Notes: generated by a model not told the origin, from the letters alone. DNA of 28,945 nt from Chara braunii (GCA_003427395.1 BFEA01000337.1:101922-130866), one strand, 5' to 3'; counted from the first letter of the stretch, positions 1 through 9,652 are shown. A program made the numbers and translations.

Positions 1-838
1 GGTAGGTAGTTGTCAGTAGGCACGAGTAGTCTTCAGGATTCGGCCGCAGCACTCAGGAGGAGCGCTGCAGTAGTCTTCAGCGCTAGGCAGTAGTATTAGC
101 GCTAGTAGTAGTCTTCGGCGCTGGGCGCCCATAGCCATAGCTGTAGTCTTCAGCGCTGGGCGCTATTAGGTGGTAGATCGTAGAGTTGGGAGAGATGGCT
201 GGCGCGCTGGGCGCCCATAGCCATAGCTGTAGTCTTCAGCGCTGGGCGCTATTAGGTGGTAGATCGTAGAGTTGGGAGAGATGGCTGGCGGCGGCCAGTG
301 GTACTTACCTGTGGCGCCATAGCTCCAGCTCCATCTTCGAGGTACCTGCATCAAGGCGCCAACTTCACAGGTTAGTACTGGACACAGAGAGAGAGAGAGT
401 TCTTCTTCCTCTTCTAAGTCCACCATCTCTTCTCACCCTCTCGCCACCTGACTTCTCAGACTACGACAGAGAGAGAAAGAGTTGTGACTTGAGACTTGAC
501 GACATTGGATCCAGACTGGACATTTGGGATTCAGACATTTCGACGAGGGACTATTCGGGCCTGTGCCGAGACTTGGTGTTGACGACATTCCCATCTTCCC
601 CTCCTCTTTGTCTAACCCCTCCTTCTTCGTCTGTGTATGGTTGGGGCTGGCACAGTCTTCTTGTGTGAAGCGCCAGACCCCCTTCACACCAGATAACGAT
701 GATGATGATGTGTGTTCAGGGCTGCATTGCAATATTGATTGTTCGGATCATTAGTATCTAAGTCTTCCGCTGTGTTATCTTGTACTTTGTATTGAGAGGT
801 CGGTTCTTGTTCTAGTCTGCACGTTACAGTATGCAACA
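1..838. repeat. LTR-like repeat family, copy A (left-truncated)
   Basis: This is the first of three long copies of one GC-rich repeat; the others begin at 9270 and 17401. Shared blocks run in order. A GTAGTCTTCAGGATTCGGC motif near 31 is followed by CAGCGCTGGGCGC blocks, a conserved ACTTACCTG at 303-311 and a TCTTCTTCCTCTTCT pyrimidine tract. Next come 'GGATCCAGAC' near 509 and GACGAGGGA-TATT-GGG near 541. A and B still align past 780, while copy C stops at a point equivalent to about 755. The window edge removes the upstream part that carries hairpins and a TATA-like motif in B and C. The right end is placed near ATGCAACA at 831-838 by comparison with the B end and is uncertain by tens of bases. 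Short ORFs here (for example minus 166-426) look fortuitous. Confidence 0.7.
118..289. repeat. Perfect 86-bp tandem duplication in copy A
   Basis: Bases 118-203 and 204-289 are identical, each running from GCGCTGGGCGCCC to GAGATGGCTGGC. Copies B and C carry only one equivalent of this block, so the duplication arose in copy A after the family dispersed. Identity suggests it is recent, or a local assembly artefact. Confidence 0.9.
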
Positions 839-1718
839 CACCGATTCGGCCCCGCTTCTCCCCCTGTGCCCTCCCATTTCCCTCCGCCCCGACTGCCTCG
901 CACCGATTCGGTCCCCCGCCCGCCTCACACCGTTTCGTTGGCCTCTTGCGTCGTCCCGCTCGGCTGCTCCCGGCAGGGCCCGTGGGCCCATTCCACGCTT
1001 TCCCAACACCGTGCATGGGGGCTCGTGTGGGACGCTCACGTGAGACCCTCTATTTCCTTTAGAGTATTAGAGATACTCAAATCTTGCCTGACGGGTTCCT
1101 GGGCATAAGCACAATTTTGTGCTCCCCAACCAAGGGCCTGTGGGACTGGGTACGTGTGTAAGTTGGCGCAGGGGAAAAGTAGGGTATTACCTTCTGTTGG
1201 GCAGGGTCTGGGAATAGATGCAAGTTGGGTGCCGGACTGTGTATAGCGGGTATTCCCATCTTTAAATGGGGTACAGATGCAATTTTCCCTAATAATAATG
1301 ATGAATGGCTGAACCGAAATTGAAGTCCGAATCCCTCTTCTACTGCTTGGCATAACTAGAGGTCCTTCTTCTTCCTCCTCAATTAGGCCGAGTCTATGGC
1401 AGACTGCTAAGGGCCTAGCCCTGCTGTGCAAAAGAAAATGCAGAGCAGTTATGTCCGCTGCTGTTCAGGCCGCCATGCCTGACTCTGCCTTGAAGCTTTC
1501 TTGGTGCGGCTTAGCCCCAACTGGGCCTTCCAGATGCAGCGGCTAGCAAGGTGATGAAGATGGCGTCCACCATAGCGAGGTAAGTACTTCGCCACTCTCC
1601 TCCCTAGTTTCCTCCGTTCTCCTCCTCCTACCTGGGGTCTTCCTCCATAGCCAGGGAGGTCACCCAGGTGCTTCTTCTCCCAGGCAGCGCTAGTGGAGCT
1701 GCGCTGCTTCTCACAGCA
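839..1718. other. No gene recognised; GC-rich then mixed spacer
   Basis: Bases 839-1035 are very C-rich on the plus strand, with ACCGATTCGG repeated near 839 and 901. The stretch 1036-1448 shows no recognisable domain. From 1449 to 1718 a minus-strand reading frame continues out of the protease remnant, but its predicted residues (rich in R, G and Q) no longer resemble the family, so it is probably read-through into unrelated DNA. A consensus-like splice donor (GAG|GTAAGTA) lies near 1578 on the plus strand with no credible exon attached. Confidence 0.5.
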
Positions 1719-2298
1719 GTCTTTCTCAGAGTCAAATACTAAGTACATACCCTCCTCTTGGTTCTGTTTGTAATAATTATAGAACGCCGACACACACATG
1801 CACCCGTAGGAGTCAACTAACCTGATATCTCTGTACTTCGCTAGTCTAACGGTCCTCCCATCAGGCAACACATGCTCGAGCACTTTACGGTCCCAGTCAA
1901 ACTGGGGCTTTGCAACCTTGAGGTAGTACATACCTAACAACTTGTCAAATGGCAAGTCGTCCCTAACTAGGAACGAAATGCGATGATGAAGTTCCCCACC
2001 TACATAAGAGAAGGTGCAGGCCACGTCCTTAATGTAGTCTTCAACCAACATGCGATCTTTGTTGGCTAGAGTAGATGCGACATGTTTGCTCAAGCGCTGC
2101 ACCTGCTCCCGTTGGCGCAGTCTGTCAACGCTGTCACGACTTGTGAAGTTTCGTGTAGAGCCAATGTCTATGAAGTCACCACACTTGCGGCGGCCTACAC
2201 CAACTTCTACATCGAAATGCTCCCCTCTAGGACCTCTAGATAACGTCGCCCAAGACTCACGAGGTGTCCCTTGCCGACCGCTTGGTTTCCAAGTCTTC
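1719..2298 (-). pseudogene. Ty3/gypsy retrotransposon aspartic protease region (decayed)
   Basis: The minus-strand frame reads a retropepsin-like region: FIDIGSTRNF at about 2145-2174, then GGELHHRISFLV, DLPFDKLLGMYYL and KPQFDWDRKVL, followed by YGCMCVSAFYNYYK and NQEEGMYLVF. In the family this domain cleaves the Gag-Pol polyprotein and follows gag. The active-site triplet D-T-G reads D-I-G here (2160-2168), which a single C-to-T change explains. An in-frame TAG near 2299 bounds the frame upstream. The recognisable part stops near 1719 and no RT follows, so the element is truncated. It is collinear with the gag remnant and LTR at 2443-5484 on the same strand. Domain call is strong; loss of function is inferred. 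Confidence 0.75.
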
Positions 2299-2442
2299 TA
2301 AGGCTTCAGACACATCTAATGAACAATGTCGTTTGGTCTAGATGCGCCTGCGGGGTGACAAGTGAGTCAATAGCCTTGGCCAACTCTTGGAGTGGTGAGG
2401 GTACACCATCCACTTCAGCATGAGTAGAAGGAGCTACAACTT
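2299..2442. other. Decayed gag-protease linker
   Basis: This short stretch separates the gag frame (stop at about 2443) from the protease frame on the minus strand. No domain is visible and stops occur in the relevant frame. Confidence 0.4.
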
Positions 2443-4630
2443 CTACTGGTCAGATGCGTTTCCCTGGGTTCTGCTCGTAGAAGCACCACCCTGGGCGGAA
2501 GATCCCCCAAAACCACCTTTGGGAGGGATCTTCTGAGAGACCTTCATGTTCTTGCATCTAAACTGCTGATGGACATACTCGCCGCAGTTGATGCAAGCTC
2601 CTCGCGAATACCGGTGCCTCCACACATCTTGATCCAGGCCAAACCTCACCCACGTCAGAGTCTTGTTTGAGTTATGAGCCTGCCCTTGACTGTTTTGCTG
2701 GCCGCCTTTGCCGCAACCAGCAGCCTTTTCTTTGGTTACTGCAGCGAGGTCGCCACCCTCTACACTCTCCTCGCTGCCTAACTCGGTATCCTCCAAAAGA
2801 TCGAAAAGGTCATCGATCTTGGTTTGATTCCCATCGGACACAACCATCATCAGTCGACTACCCTTCTTTTTCCACTCTTGTGGGGCCTTCGTATTCCTAC
2901 CATCCGTTGCAGGTTGATGAGCTCCTCCTAGCTTAGCCTCTAAATCTATGGCCTTCTTGCTAAAGGAGTCAAGAGTATGATAATCGATGCTGGCCTCACT
3001 GATCATCAAGTTCGTGATGTCTGTGGGAAGACATCTCAAGAACATGGTCAACGAGACATGTGGATCATAGCGCATTGCAGGGACGACGATGAGCTTCTCA
3101 ACGACAGTGGTAAGGTCTCGCACGGACTTGTGCGTCCTCGTATCAAGCTGGGCCAACACATCAGTGGCTTGCTGAGCCTGCTGAGGGTTGTGGCAATGCG
3201 TTTCGACGAACTCCATGAAACTCTCTAAGGTGGGGGTCTTCGCCCAATCATTCATTTGCCTGCCGAAACCCTTGGAGGCCACTAGTCCATCTAACCATCT
3301 CGCTGCTGAACATGGTCAACAAGACCTGTGGATCATGGCGCATTGCAGGGACGACGATGAGCTTTTCAATGGCAGTGGTAAGATCTCGTGCGGACTTGTA
3401 TGTCCTAGTATCAAGCCGGGCCAACGCGTCAGTGGCTTGCTGAGCCTGCTGAGGGTTGTGCCATCATGTTTCGACGAACTCCATGAAACTCTCTAAGGTG
3501 TGGGTCGTCGCCCAATCATTCATTCGCCTGCTGAAACCCTTGGGAGGCCACTAGTCCATCTAACCATCTTGCTGCCGAACCCTCAAGATATGAGGCGGCA
3601 GTGATCACCTCTTCCTCGCACAATGTCCTCTTCGCCATTACCCACACTGGAACCGTTCTCAGCCAGGTGTCGAGTGCCTCAGCCTCCTTATCACCAGAGA
3701 AGGTCTGATGTGGTTTCAATGGAGTCTTGGGGTACCAAGGCTGCTGTGGTCCCATCAGTGGGACTGGCTGCTGCCTCATAGCTGCAGCAGCTGGGCTTGA
3801 GGATGAAGAAGCTGCAGTCTGTGCTGCAGCTGCTGACATACCACTTGGCGGTAAACCAAACTGAGGAACCAAGGGTCCTGTCATTGCTGGATACAATGGC
3901 GGCGATGGATATGCTGCTGGAGGCCAGAGATTGGGCTCGCCGGTTGTGGAAGGGACTGCTCTTCCCTTCCCCAGCACGGCACTCAGAATCTGGTCAAGGG
4001 TGGATTGGATGCCATCCAGTCCGCTGTCCATATATGAGTGCATACTCAACATGCTCCCCATGATGACCTTTCCCGCATCATCAAGGACTGAGTCATCTAA
4101 CCCTTCTAACCCAGCCATATCATCCTCTCTGCTCTCCATTATGGTGTTTCTATTTCTAATCTTAGCTTCTTTTTCGGTAGCTTTCCTGAGTTGATTCTTT
4201 AGCTGTAGGCGGAGTAACTCTACTTGATGAAGCTCTATTGCTTCCGTAGTGGGTGGAGGTGGCTGGCTGTACTGCGAGCCCGCCATCTGACTGAAGGAGG
4301 GCCCTACACTTGTCCCACTAGAAGAGACAAAAGACATAGCGAAAGTTCCTGATGTCTGCTGACCTTGGGAGGTCGCTGCAGAAGTAGCCATGGCTTCAGC
4401 ACTAGCTGCTGCTGCTGCTAATGCTCTGCCACTAATGCTCTGCCGCTAATGCTTGTTCCGCAGCTGCTGCTGCCTCCCTAGCTGTCTGCTATTGCTGGGC
4501 CCTTGCTTCGGCCCTGAACCTTCTATCGTCCCCTGGTAACAGAACCTGGTACACTACTGGAATCCTCTGTGTCCAGTCGTGTCCGTCTCCTATCATCAGC
4601 AGTTCCTTCCTCACTCTGTTGTCCGCTCAT
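2443..4630 (-). pseudogene. Ty3/gypsy retrotransposon gag (frameshifted, internally duplicated)
   Basis: Gag forms the virus-like particle of LTR retrotransposons and binds their RNA. The likely original ATG is at 4630 on the minus strand (MSGQQSEEGTADD), but a TAG after 35 codons and frame changes break the N-terminal, alanine/glutamine-rich part. A long frame resumes at 4391 (MATSAATSQ...) and carries a Q/P/A-rich region. It ends in a typical gag capsid block, FSGDKEAEALDTWLRTVPVW then AASYLEGSAARWLDGLV. A single extra G near 3545 shifts the frame and stops it at 3516. The capsid continues in a second frame from 3282 (DWAKTPTLESFMEFVET, LFLRCLP-like MFLRCLPTDI, SKKAIDLEAKLG). That frame ends with a zinc knuckle, CINCGEYVHQQFRC, at 2554-2595, which is a perfect CX2CX4HX4C. 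The start at 4630 lies about 55 bp inside the LTR end, as expected for a short leader. Confidence 0.85.
3041..3577. repeat. 268-bp tandem duplication within gag
   Basis: Bases 3041-3308 and 3309-3577 are direct copies of the same capsid-coding segment, both starting AACATGGTCAAC(G/A)AGAC. They differ at roughly two dozen positions, so the duplication is not recent. The right-hand copy has TTGGGAGG where the left has TTGGAGG; this one-base gain breaks its frame. The left copy keeps the reading frame of the downstream gag half. Confidence 0.92.
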
Positions 4631-4684
4631 CAGCTATACAGACCACTGTCTGCACTAGCACCCTTGCTGGGGCCCACCGCAGCA

Positions 4685-5484
4685 TGTGTCTGACCGATTT
4701 GTAAAATAAATAGAAGTAAATATTTATTCGGCAAGTCGCCCAGGCTACCGATCAAGTGGTGTCAACAGATTATACACAGACTGTGCAAATGATCTACTCC
4801 TACTTCGATCAGTTCTCGCACAGCCGCACTAGACAGAACTGGAAATGGTAGACTAGTACAGTTCTATTCTTTTGCTACCTGTCAGGTGTTAGCACTCGGT
4901 CACACCTCTATCAATCAAAAATAAAAATAAATCACTTGCGCAGTTGTATGCAGAAATGGAAATAATAATGTGTGCCTTCAAGCACCAATTGGAACCTTCC
5001 CTCCCCGGTGTTCAACGTTCCTGATTGCATCATCAAACAGTGGTGTCTATGGTTGCACAAAGGCCCACCCCTGTGCCCAGGAATCCGCTTGTGGCCAGTG
5101 CTGCCCTTTATTTATCCTCGCGTGCAATGAGCCTTGCACCGATGACCTGGCTGATCAAGAGGCAATTTAAGGACAGCCCCCGAAGTCCTAAGGAATTATT
5201 GAACGTGGCAATCAGGACGATGATCACAGCCAGGTATCAGATCCCCACCAGAGGTTCTTTATAGACGGTCTGGTACACATCTCGCATAGGACTGGGCCGT
5301 CCACATTCCCTCTACAGCGCAGCAAGAGCTCAAAAGACAAAGCAGCAAAGCATGCGTGCTCAACTCCCATGGGTTGGCTTGGTGACCGTGACCCGTGCTT
5401 CTCACCAATTGAGCCGACGTGCGTATTGATGACCTGTCATAGCCTCGGTACCACACACAATGGAATGGAGTGCCACCTCAGCCA
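4685..5484 (-). mobile_element. LTR of the minus-strand Ty3/gypsy element (copy D1)
   Basis: The segment aligns along most of its length with 18502-19525. On the minus strand it would begin TGGCTGAGGTGGCAC and end GGTCAGACACA, giving the usual TG...CA ends; the U3 end is uncertain by about 10 bp because both copies also share AAATGCC just outside. A conserved TATA box (CTATAAA, minus, 5258-5263) occurs at the matching place in both copies. An AATAAA (minus, 4723-4728) lies about 40 bp before the end. The gag start at 4630 follows directly, so this is best read as the 5' LTR. I could not identify a convincing primer-binding site after it. Confidence 0.72.
5258..5263 (-). promoter_or_regulatory. 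TATA box of LTR D1
   Basis: Minus strand reads CGTCTATAAAG; the D2 copy reads CGCCTATAAAC at 19079-19084. Conservation of the TATA core between diverged copies and its position in the LTR support a promoter role for the gag transcript. Confidence 0.55.
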
Positions 5485-6745
5485 AAATGCCTCTCCAAAA
5501 AAACTGGAGTCTCAGGGGAACCAGACCAAAGTGGCTGACGGCGCCAGCCAAAACTAGAACAAAAACCCGGCGCTGGCATTTCGGCAAAACGCGGTGCACG
5601 GTGGGAATACGCTTTGTACAACAGAGGCACGGATGTACTTGTGGTTAAAAAACAAAGAAGACCCTGCAGTGCCTATGCACCTTTTTGGAATTAATGTTAG
5701 GCTTCTGGCCTCAGGAACATCAGAAAGGAGCCACCCGTGGAAAGTGACCCGTCCGCCAGTGCAGGCTGTGCATGCAGAAATCCGCCAGGCCTGTGCCCTG
5801 TGGCAGTTGGAATGCAGGTGGGACGTAGCCACTCCAACTAACGAGAGGCGGTTAACGAAGACCCTAGTTTTCAGACAACTTGTCATGCCATTTATAACAA
5901 AATCCAAGGGTCATTTTAACCAAACTTGCCACCAAGTCATAGAGTAGAGACCATAGTGATTAACTGCAAAAAAAAAAAGAAAAAAAAAAAAACCCTATAA
6001 ACCAACAAGGCAAAAGTGCACTTTCATGCAAATTTCACCAACATTCAGTTTCAGAAATCTTGAGAAATTTCAGAAATCTTAGCAGAGGAAATTCCAATGC
6101 TCCAAATAAGACCAAATTTGGTACATAAGAACCTTGAACCAAAACAAAAACAGGCAAAGAAAAAAAAAAACACCCTAAAACTCGACTCCCAAACCCAAAT
6201 TTCAGTTTCGGACCTGTTAGTCAGGAGCTGAGCCTGGGGGGGGTCCCCGCTCACCATGTGTGGCCGACAGGCCCCGGGGACCTTGAGGAAGGTGAAGGAA
6301 GGAGAAGCCATGGTAGCTGCTCTGCTTGGGGCCACTCATAGCTGCGCCCAGGAGGAAGAAGGGGTGCTGATGCTGGGGCGATCAGGGGTAGAAGAAAAAG
6401 GTGGGTGAGGTGGACTTACCTGGCGATGGCCAAAGTGTACACTCAGGGTGGTCAGACTCTGCAGCGTTGTTAGGCGAGAGGGAAGTGGGCAAAGAGAAGA
6501 ATGAGAGAGAGAGAGTAGGCTGTCCATTATGAGTGAGTGGGGAGGTAGTACAGGCGGTCACATCATTGGAGAACTACTACAGCTGTTGATACATTTTCTA
6601 TGAGAGGAGGCGAGAAGTTCGCTTTCTTTATCAAGAGACTTCACTGGCAGTGCGTGTCCATTCGGTGTGCTCTTGGAACTCCACTTTCGACTTTGCTCAT
6701 GTATGCTGGTTCTGCCTTGAGTGTTCTCATTGATGGTTCCTTGTG
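5485..6745. other. No gene recognised; A-rich tracts
   Basis: Overlapping 117-codon frames exist on both strands (plus 5594-5947 starting at GTG, minus 5554-5907) with no recognisable domain; at least one must be chance. Bases 5966-5992 and 6160-6171 are near-pure A tracts. A minus-strand consensus splice donor (CCAG|GTAAGT, ACTTACCTG at 6414-6422) is flanked by Ser/Pro-rich coding-like sequence with no homology I can name. Confidence 0.45.
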
Positions 6746-6886
6746 TTAAACCGCCAGTACACGGCCCCAGCCTTTCTGAAAAGAAAACTCGCCGCCTACA
6801 AAAATTTAGGAGGCGCAGCACCGTAGATAAATTGAATTGGCGTCGGGCGGCTCCCGAAATGGGCCCGCGGCCGACTGGTGGTTTAA
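6746..6886. mobile_element. Small inverted-repeat element (MITE-like), TTTAAACC family copy 1
   Basis: The left end TTAAACCGCCAGTAC and the right end ACTGGTGGTTTAA are inverted repeats with one mismatch over the first 12 bases. The 141-bp interior is GC-rich near the right end (GGGCCCGCGGCCG) and codes for nothing. The same terminus bounds 22962-23361 and recurs as a half site at 26405-26424. Non-autonomous DNA elements of this size are usually mobilised by a transposase in trans; no family can be assigned. Confidence 0.6.
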
Positions 6887-7424
6887 GCTTCGATTCAAAA
6901 CAAAAAAGGACCACCATCAGACCCCCTGGAGGCTGACATGAGCACAATAAATTTAAACATTAAACATTGAATAACAATGCTGATGCTAGAGTTAAAAGAC
7001 ATTTGGGATAAACACGGGACCTGTCTCGCTTGACTTTCCTGAGTTGTCCAGATTATGGACACGCTGCACAGGCAGATCTGTCTTCTTTAACTGTCAATGC
7101 AGCTCAGCTATACTGTGGACAAAGACTCAGACTACCGCCTTCCCCAGAAATAAAGTGAATGACTTGACAGGCATGAGCAGCAAGGGCAGGGAGCAGAAGA
7201 AGAAAAAGTGGAAGAGAAGAGGGAAAAAGGGAGTAGCGAGGAGGATTAAACGTACGTCAGCTTGTTTTGGGGGAGCTGGAGGGTTCATTGAGTTCATTGT
7301 GTGCCTGACATGGACTTCAGCAGTCATTTCATGGTTGAAGTTATGGTCTGCGAAGGCTGAATCCTCACTACCGCCTGAAACCTTTTCCCAAACCGTCGCC
7401 ACCAGGTGAGCAGTGGGACACACG
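6887..7424. other. No gene recognised
   Basis: Mixed-composition DNA with a purine-rich, lysine-coding stretch (7190-7235). Opposing ORFs at plus 7044-7409 and minus 7127-7546 have no recognisable domain. Confidence 0.4.
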
Positions 7425-8045
7425 GGTATCAGAACCGAGTTCGGCCACGCAGCAGACTGGCTGGACTGACACATGCCAGAGAACACGAAAGGCATCTGCA
7501 CCCTCTGCGCAATTTTCGAGAGGTTGCTCTCTGGGCTGCTTTCCACAAGGGTATCTGAACTATGGCGATTGAAGTCCCACTAAACAGCAGACTGACTGGA
7601 CTGACTCATACCGAAGAAGGCGGAAGACCCCCTTACTCTTCCTGCCATTTTTGACAGGTTGCTCTCTGGGCTGGTTTTGCAAGTGTAGAGCCTTGCCGCG
7701 GAGAAGACTTGCTGGACTTGGGCTTGTACCAGTGAGGGGATAAGGCATCTTTACCCTTACCTGATGTTCAACATGTTTCTCTCTGGGTTGGTTGTTGAAG
7801 GTTTGAACCGATGTTACCTGCTGAACGTCCTCCTCTCCCTGCTGTTTTCAACGGGTTGCTCTCCGGGCTGGTTTCACAAGTGTATCAGAACCATCCCAAT
7901 TCGAGTCCTGTTACTCAGAAGACTGATTGGATTGACGCTCGTACCAGTGAGGGGATATGGCATCCTTACCCGTATGTGGTGTTCAACATGTTTCTCTATG
8001 GGTTGGCTTTTGAAGGTTCGAACCCATGTCACCTGCTGAATGTGT
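7425..8045 (+). repeat. Diverged tandem array, unit about 117-135 bp, with PBS/tRNA-like unit starts
   Basis: Units start at about 7425, 7550, 7684, 7801 (short), 7881 and 8016 (partial). Most end with a version of GGTTGCTCTCTGGGCTGGTTT followed by (C)AAG or GAAG. The 7425, 7550 and 7881 units begin (G)GTATC(A/T)GAAC and continue with GCAGACTG(A/G)CTGGACTGAC-like sequence. The 7801 and 8016 units instead begin GTT(T/C)GAACC(G/C)ATGT-ACCTGCTGAA. The first type resembles the TGGTATCAGAGC primer-binding site used by many plant LTR elements. The second resembles a tRNA B box (GGTTCGAACCC at 8015-8025). Units are strongly diverged, so the array is old. Minus-strand ORFs over it share short peptides only because of the repeats. 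Confidence 0.7.
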
Positions 8046-8157
8046 TCCCTTTCCAAATCACCAGAATGCATTACCATTTTTTTTTAATGTGCATTGCTGC
8101 TCCCCTGAGCAGCAACTGCTGTCAGTTGCCTTCAGGTCAACTGAAAGTAGCCCTAGA

Positions 8158-8268
8158 GTATCTTTGAAGATCTTTTGGACATTTAAGAAATTTGGAATGA
8201 TACAGAGAAGATTGGTATGGCGCCTGCACAAGGATGACAGACAGAAATCGGGCAGTGGGTTCAAACTT
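8158..8268 (+). pseudogene. U6 snRNA-like pseudogene 1
   Basis: The plus strand follows U6 spliceosomal RNA through most of its length. TTTGGAATGATACAGAGAAG is followed by ATTGGTATGGCGCCTGCACA, then AGGATGACAGACAGAAATCG. The ACAGAGA box that pairs with the 5' splice site is intact (8202-8208). The catalytic AGC triad that should follow GATT reads GGT (8214-8216), and the 5' stem is only loosely kept. I see neither a TATA box about 30 bp upstream nor a terminal T run. A functional U6 tolerates almost no change in these elements, so I call a retroposed or decayed copy. It overlaps a 90-aa ORF that is therefore spurious. Confidence 0.75.
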
Positions 8269-8420
8269 CAGATGGCCCAAAATTTTGGAAATTAACAAAC
8301 AAAATCTATTCTTTATCCACTGAGTGCTTTCTCTTGCTCTAAGTCGACTAACTGAATCAACAAGAATGTTGGTGAGTCTGTTTTAGAAATGCTTTTGTAA
8401 ATACATTTTTTATAAGTCCG

Positions 8421-8500
8421 CACTGTTCAAGGATCGAACACGTGACCTCCCTATGCGGAGGCAAACACTCAACCAAACGGTAAAGTGGACCGGGGTGAAA
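8421..8500 (-). repeat. tRNA-derived (SINE head-like) sequence
   Basis: The minus strand contains TTTGGTTGAGTGTTTGCC, close to a pol III A box of the TGGTTGAGTGG type. About 30 nt later comes GGTCACGTGTTCGATCC, close to the B box consensus GGTTCGANTCC with a one-base loss. An anticodon-like stem CCTCC/GGAGG lies between. The T-stem does not pair well and the loop sizes are off, so it is not a working tRNA. A tRNA-derived SINE head is the best reading. Confidence 0.4.
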
Positions 8501-8565
8501 GTTAAGCCCCAAGAAGAGCACTTAACCCCACCCCAACACGGGTACTCGTTTCTCCCCGTGATCCG

Positions 8566-8635
8566 GTGCCGTATTGGGTGTTTAGAAATGCTGTTAGAGC
8601 TTTGTTACACCAAGTGCCGTATTGGGTGTTTAGAA
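8566..8635. repeat. Short direct repeat, 48-bp period
   Basis: A 22-base block starting GTGCCGTATTGGGTGTTTAG occurs at 8566-8587 and again at 8614-8635. It lies in the putative intron upstream of the IMP dehydrogenase exon. Confidence 0.7.
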
Positions 8636-8761
8636 CTTGTTACAGAGGGTTTGTCTTTTATGACTTCATTGTTGTGGTTTGCTAACCGGATTGCTAATGG
8701 GAGAGATTGGGTATTTTGGTTCTGTTCCATCGTTTTTTTTTTCTTCCCTTGGTTCTTGCAG

Positions 8762-8860
8762 AACGGAATGAAGTTGAAAAGGTATCGAGGAATGGGATCA
8801 CTCGAAGCCATGTCTAAAGGAAGTGACACACGGTACTTTGGAGACAAATCAGTACTCAAG
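8762..8860 (+). CDS. Inosine-5'-monophosphate dehydrogenase, internal exon
   Basis: IMP dehydrogenase oxidises IMP to XMP with NAD+ in the cytosol, the rate-limiting step of guanine nucleotide synthesis. The 33 codons begin [17 protein letters not shown] and continue with SKGSD, RYFGDK and SVLK, ending at Lys. YRGMGS is the family's phosphate-binding signature, and the GS-x-RY pattern after it matches plant enzymes best. The full enzyme is about 500 residues, so this is under a tenth of it. Exon limits are clear: a T-rich tract and TTCTTGCAG end at 8761, and CTCAAG is followed by GT at 8861. The donor GTGGAT is weak, but its K|V junction fits the family, where K-(I/V)-A-Q-G follows. No stop or frameshift occurs. 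I did not find the neighbouring exons here. Either the gene has very long TE-filled introns or this is a captured fragment. Confidence 0.82.
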
Positions 8861-9269
8861 GTGGATATTTTAATCATTCGTTTTGCTTGATTATTTTTGT
8901 TTTATAATTTCATAATTTTGAATTTTCATTTAATTTTTATGATTTTTTTTGGTAATGTGATAATGTGTTTGTTGCAAGTGGGAGGAATTTGCCGAACTTG
9001 TATTGAAGACAAAATCGTGTAGGAAGCTCCACACCAAGCTTGTATTAAAGAATCAGTATTAAAGAATCACACCACCATTAGGAAAAGATCCACTTCGGTG
9101 GATCCCAATCCAAGTCTGTATTGATACACACGATATTAGTCCACAAAGAACTTAATTAGAACTTGAAGTGATATGCACACGTTTCTCAAAGTCTGTGGCT
9201 ATGGCCGCCAACAACAATAGGTAACTTTCTCTCTGTCTCTCACACTTCTATTCCTGCACCTTCAGCTCC
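8861..9269. other. AT-rich, intron-like; no gene recognised
   Basis: T-rich sequence follows the exon donor, then mixed DNA containing a short duplication (TATTAAAGAATCA, twice near 9043-9069). No coding signal. Confidence 0.5.
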
Positions 9270-9297
9270 TGTTGCATGCTGTGCCTGCAACAGGCTG

Positions 9298-9557
9298 CAC
9301 GGGCCATTTTCAGGCCCGTGCCGCTTTCAGCCTGAAAGCCTGAAAACAAGGGCCTACAGACCCTGTGTTGTTTCAGCCTGAAAGCCTGAAAACAAGGGCC
9401 TACAGGCCCTGTGTCGTTTCAGTCTAAAACAGGGCCTTTCAGGCCCTGAGCCTTTTCAGCCTGAAACGGAGGGCCATTTTCAGGCCCTCATAAGATCGAC
9501 CTGCCCTGAAACTTAGGCACCAGACCAGGGTTTTAGCACAGGCCATTTTGGGCCTGT
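9298..9557. repeat. Array of GGCC-stem hairpins in copy B
   Basis: Six short inverted repeats share a GGGCC/GGCCC stem. 9298-9320 has stem CACGGGCC with loop ATTTTCA. 9349-9364 is imperfect. 9395-9410 has stem AGGGCC with loop TACA. 9430-9448 has stem CAGGGCCT with loop TTC. 9469-9489 has stem GAGGGCC with loop ATTTTCA. 9538-9557 has stem ACAGGCC. They are interleaved with CAGCCTGAAA-type direct repeats. The same series, diverged, is present at 17429-17690. Confidence 0.8.
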
Positions 9558-9644
9558 TTTCAAGACAACCTTTGGTTGAACTTCAACGCCAGGGTCTGGC
9601 ACGTTTTGGCATTGGCAAGAGCAGCCTCCTGGACGGGCTAGCAC

Positions 9645-9652
9645 TATATAGG
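9645..9652 (+). promoter_or_regulatory. TATA-like box in LTR-like copy B
   Basis: GCACTATATAGGACTGGCCC is kept in copy C (TATATAG at 17774-17780). If the repeat reads on the plus strand, this lies about 375 bp from its start, just after the hairpin array, which is a plausible U3 promoter position. Confidence 0.4.

Noticed and set aside
303-311. ATACTTACCTG-like motifs as U1 snRNA 5' ends
   Set aside because: Only the nine donor-complementary bases match; none of the U1 stem-loops or Sm site follows.
5554-5947. 117-codon ORFs on both strands as a gene
   Set aside because: They overlap in opposite directions, one starts at GTG, and neither shows a recognisable domain or splice context.
8453-8890. 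145-codon plus ORF as a single protein
   Set aside because: Only 8762-8860 resembles a protein. The upstream part is a T-rich intron with a polypyrimidine tract and AG acceptor, and includes a short direct repeat.
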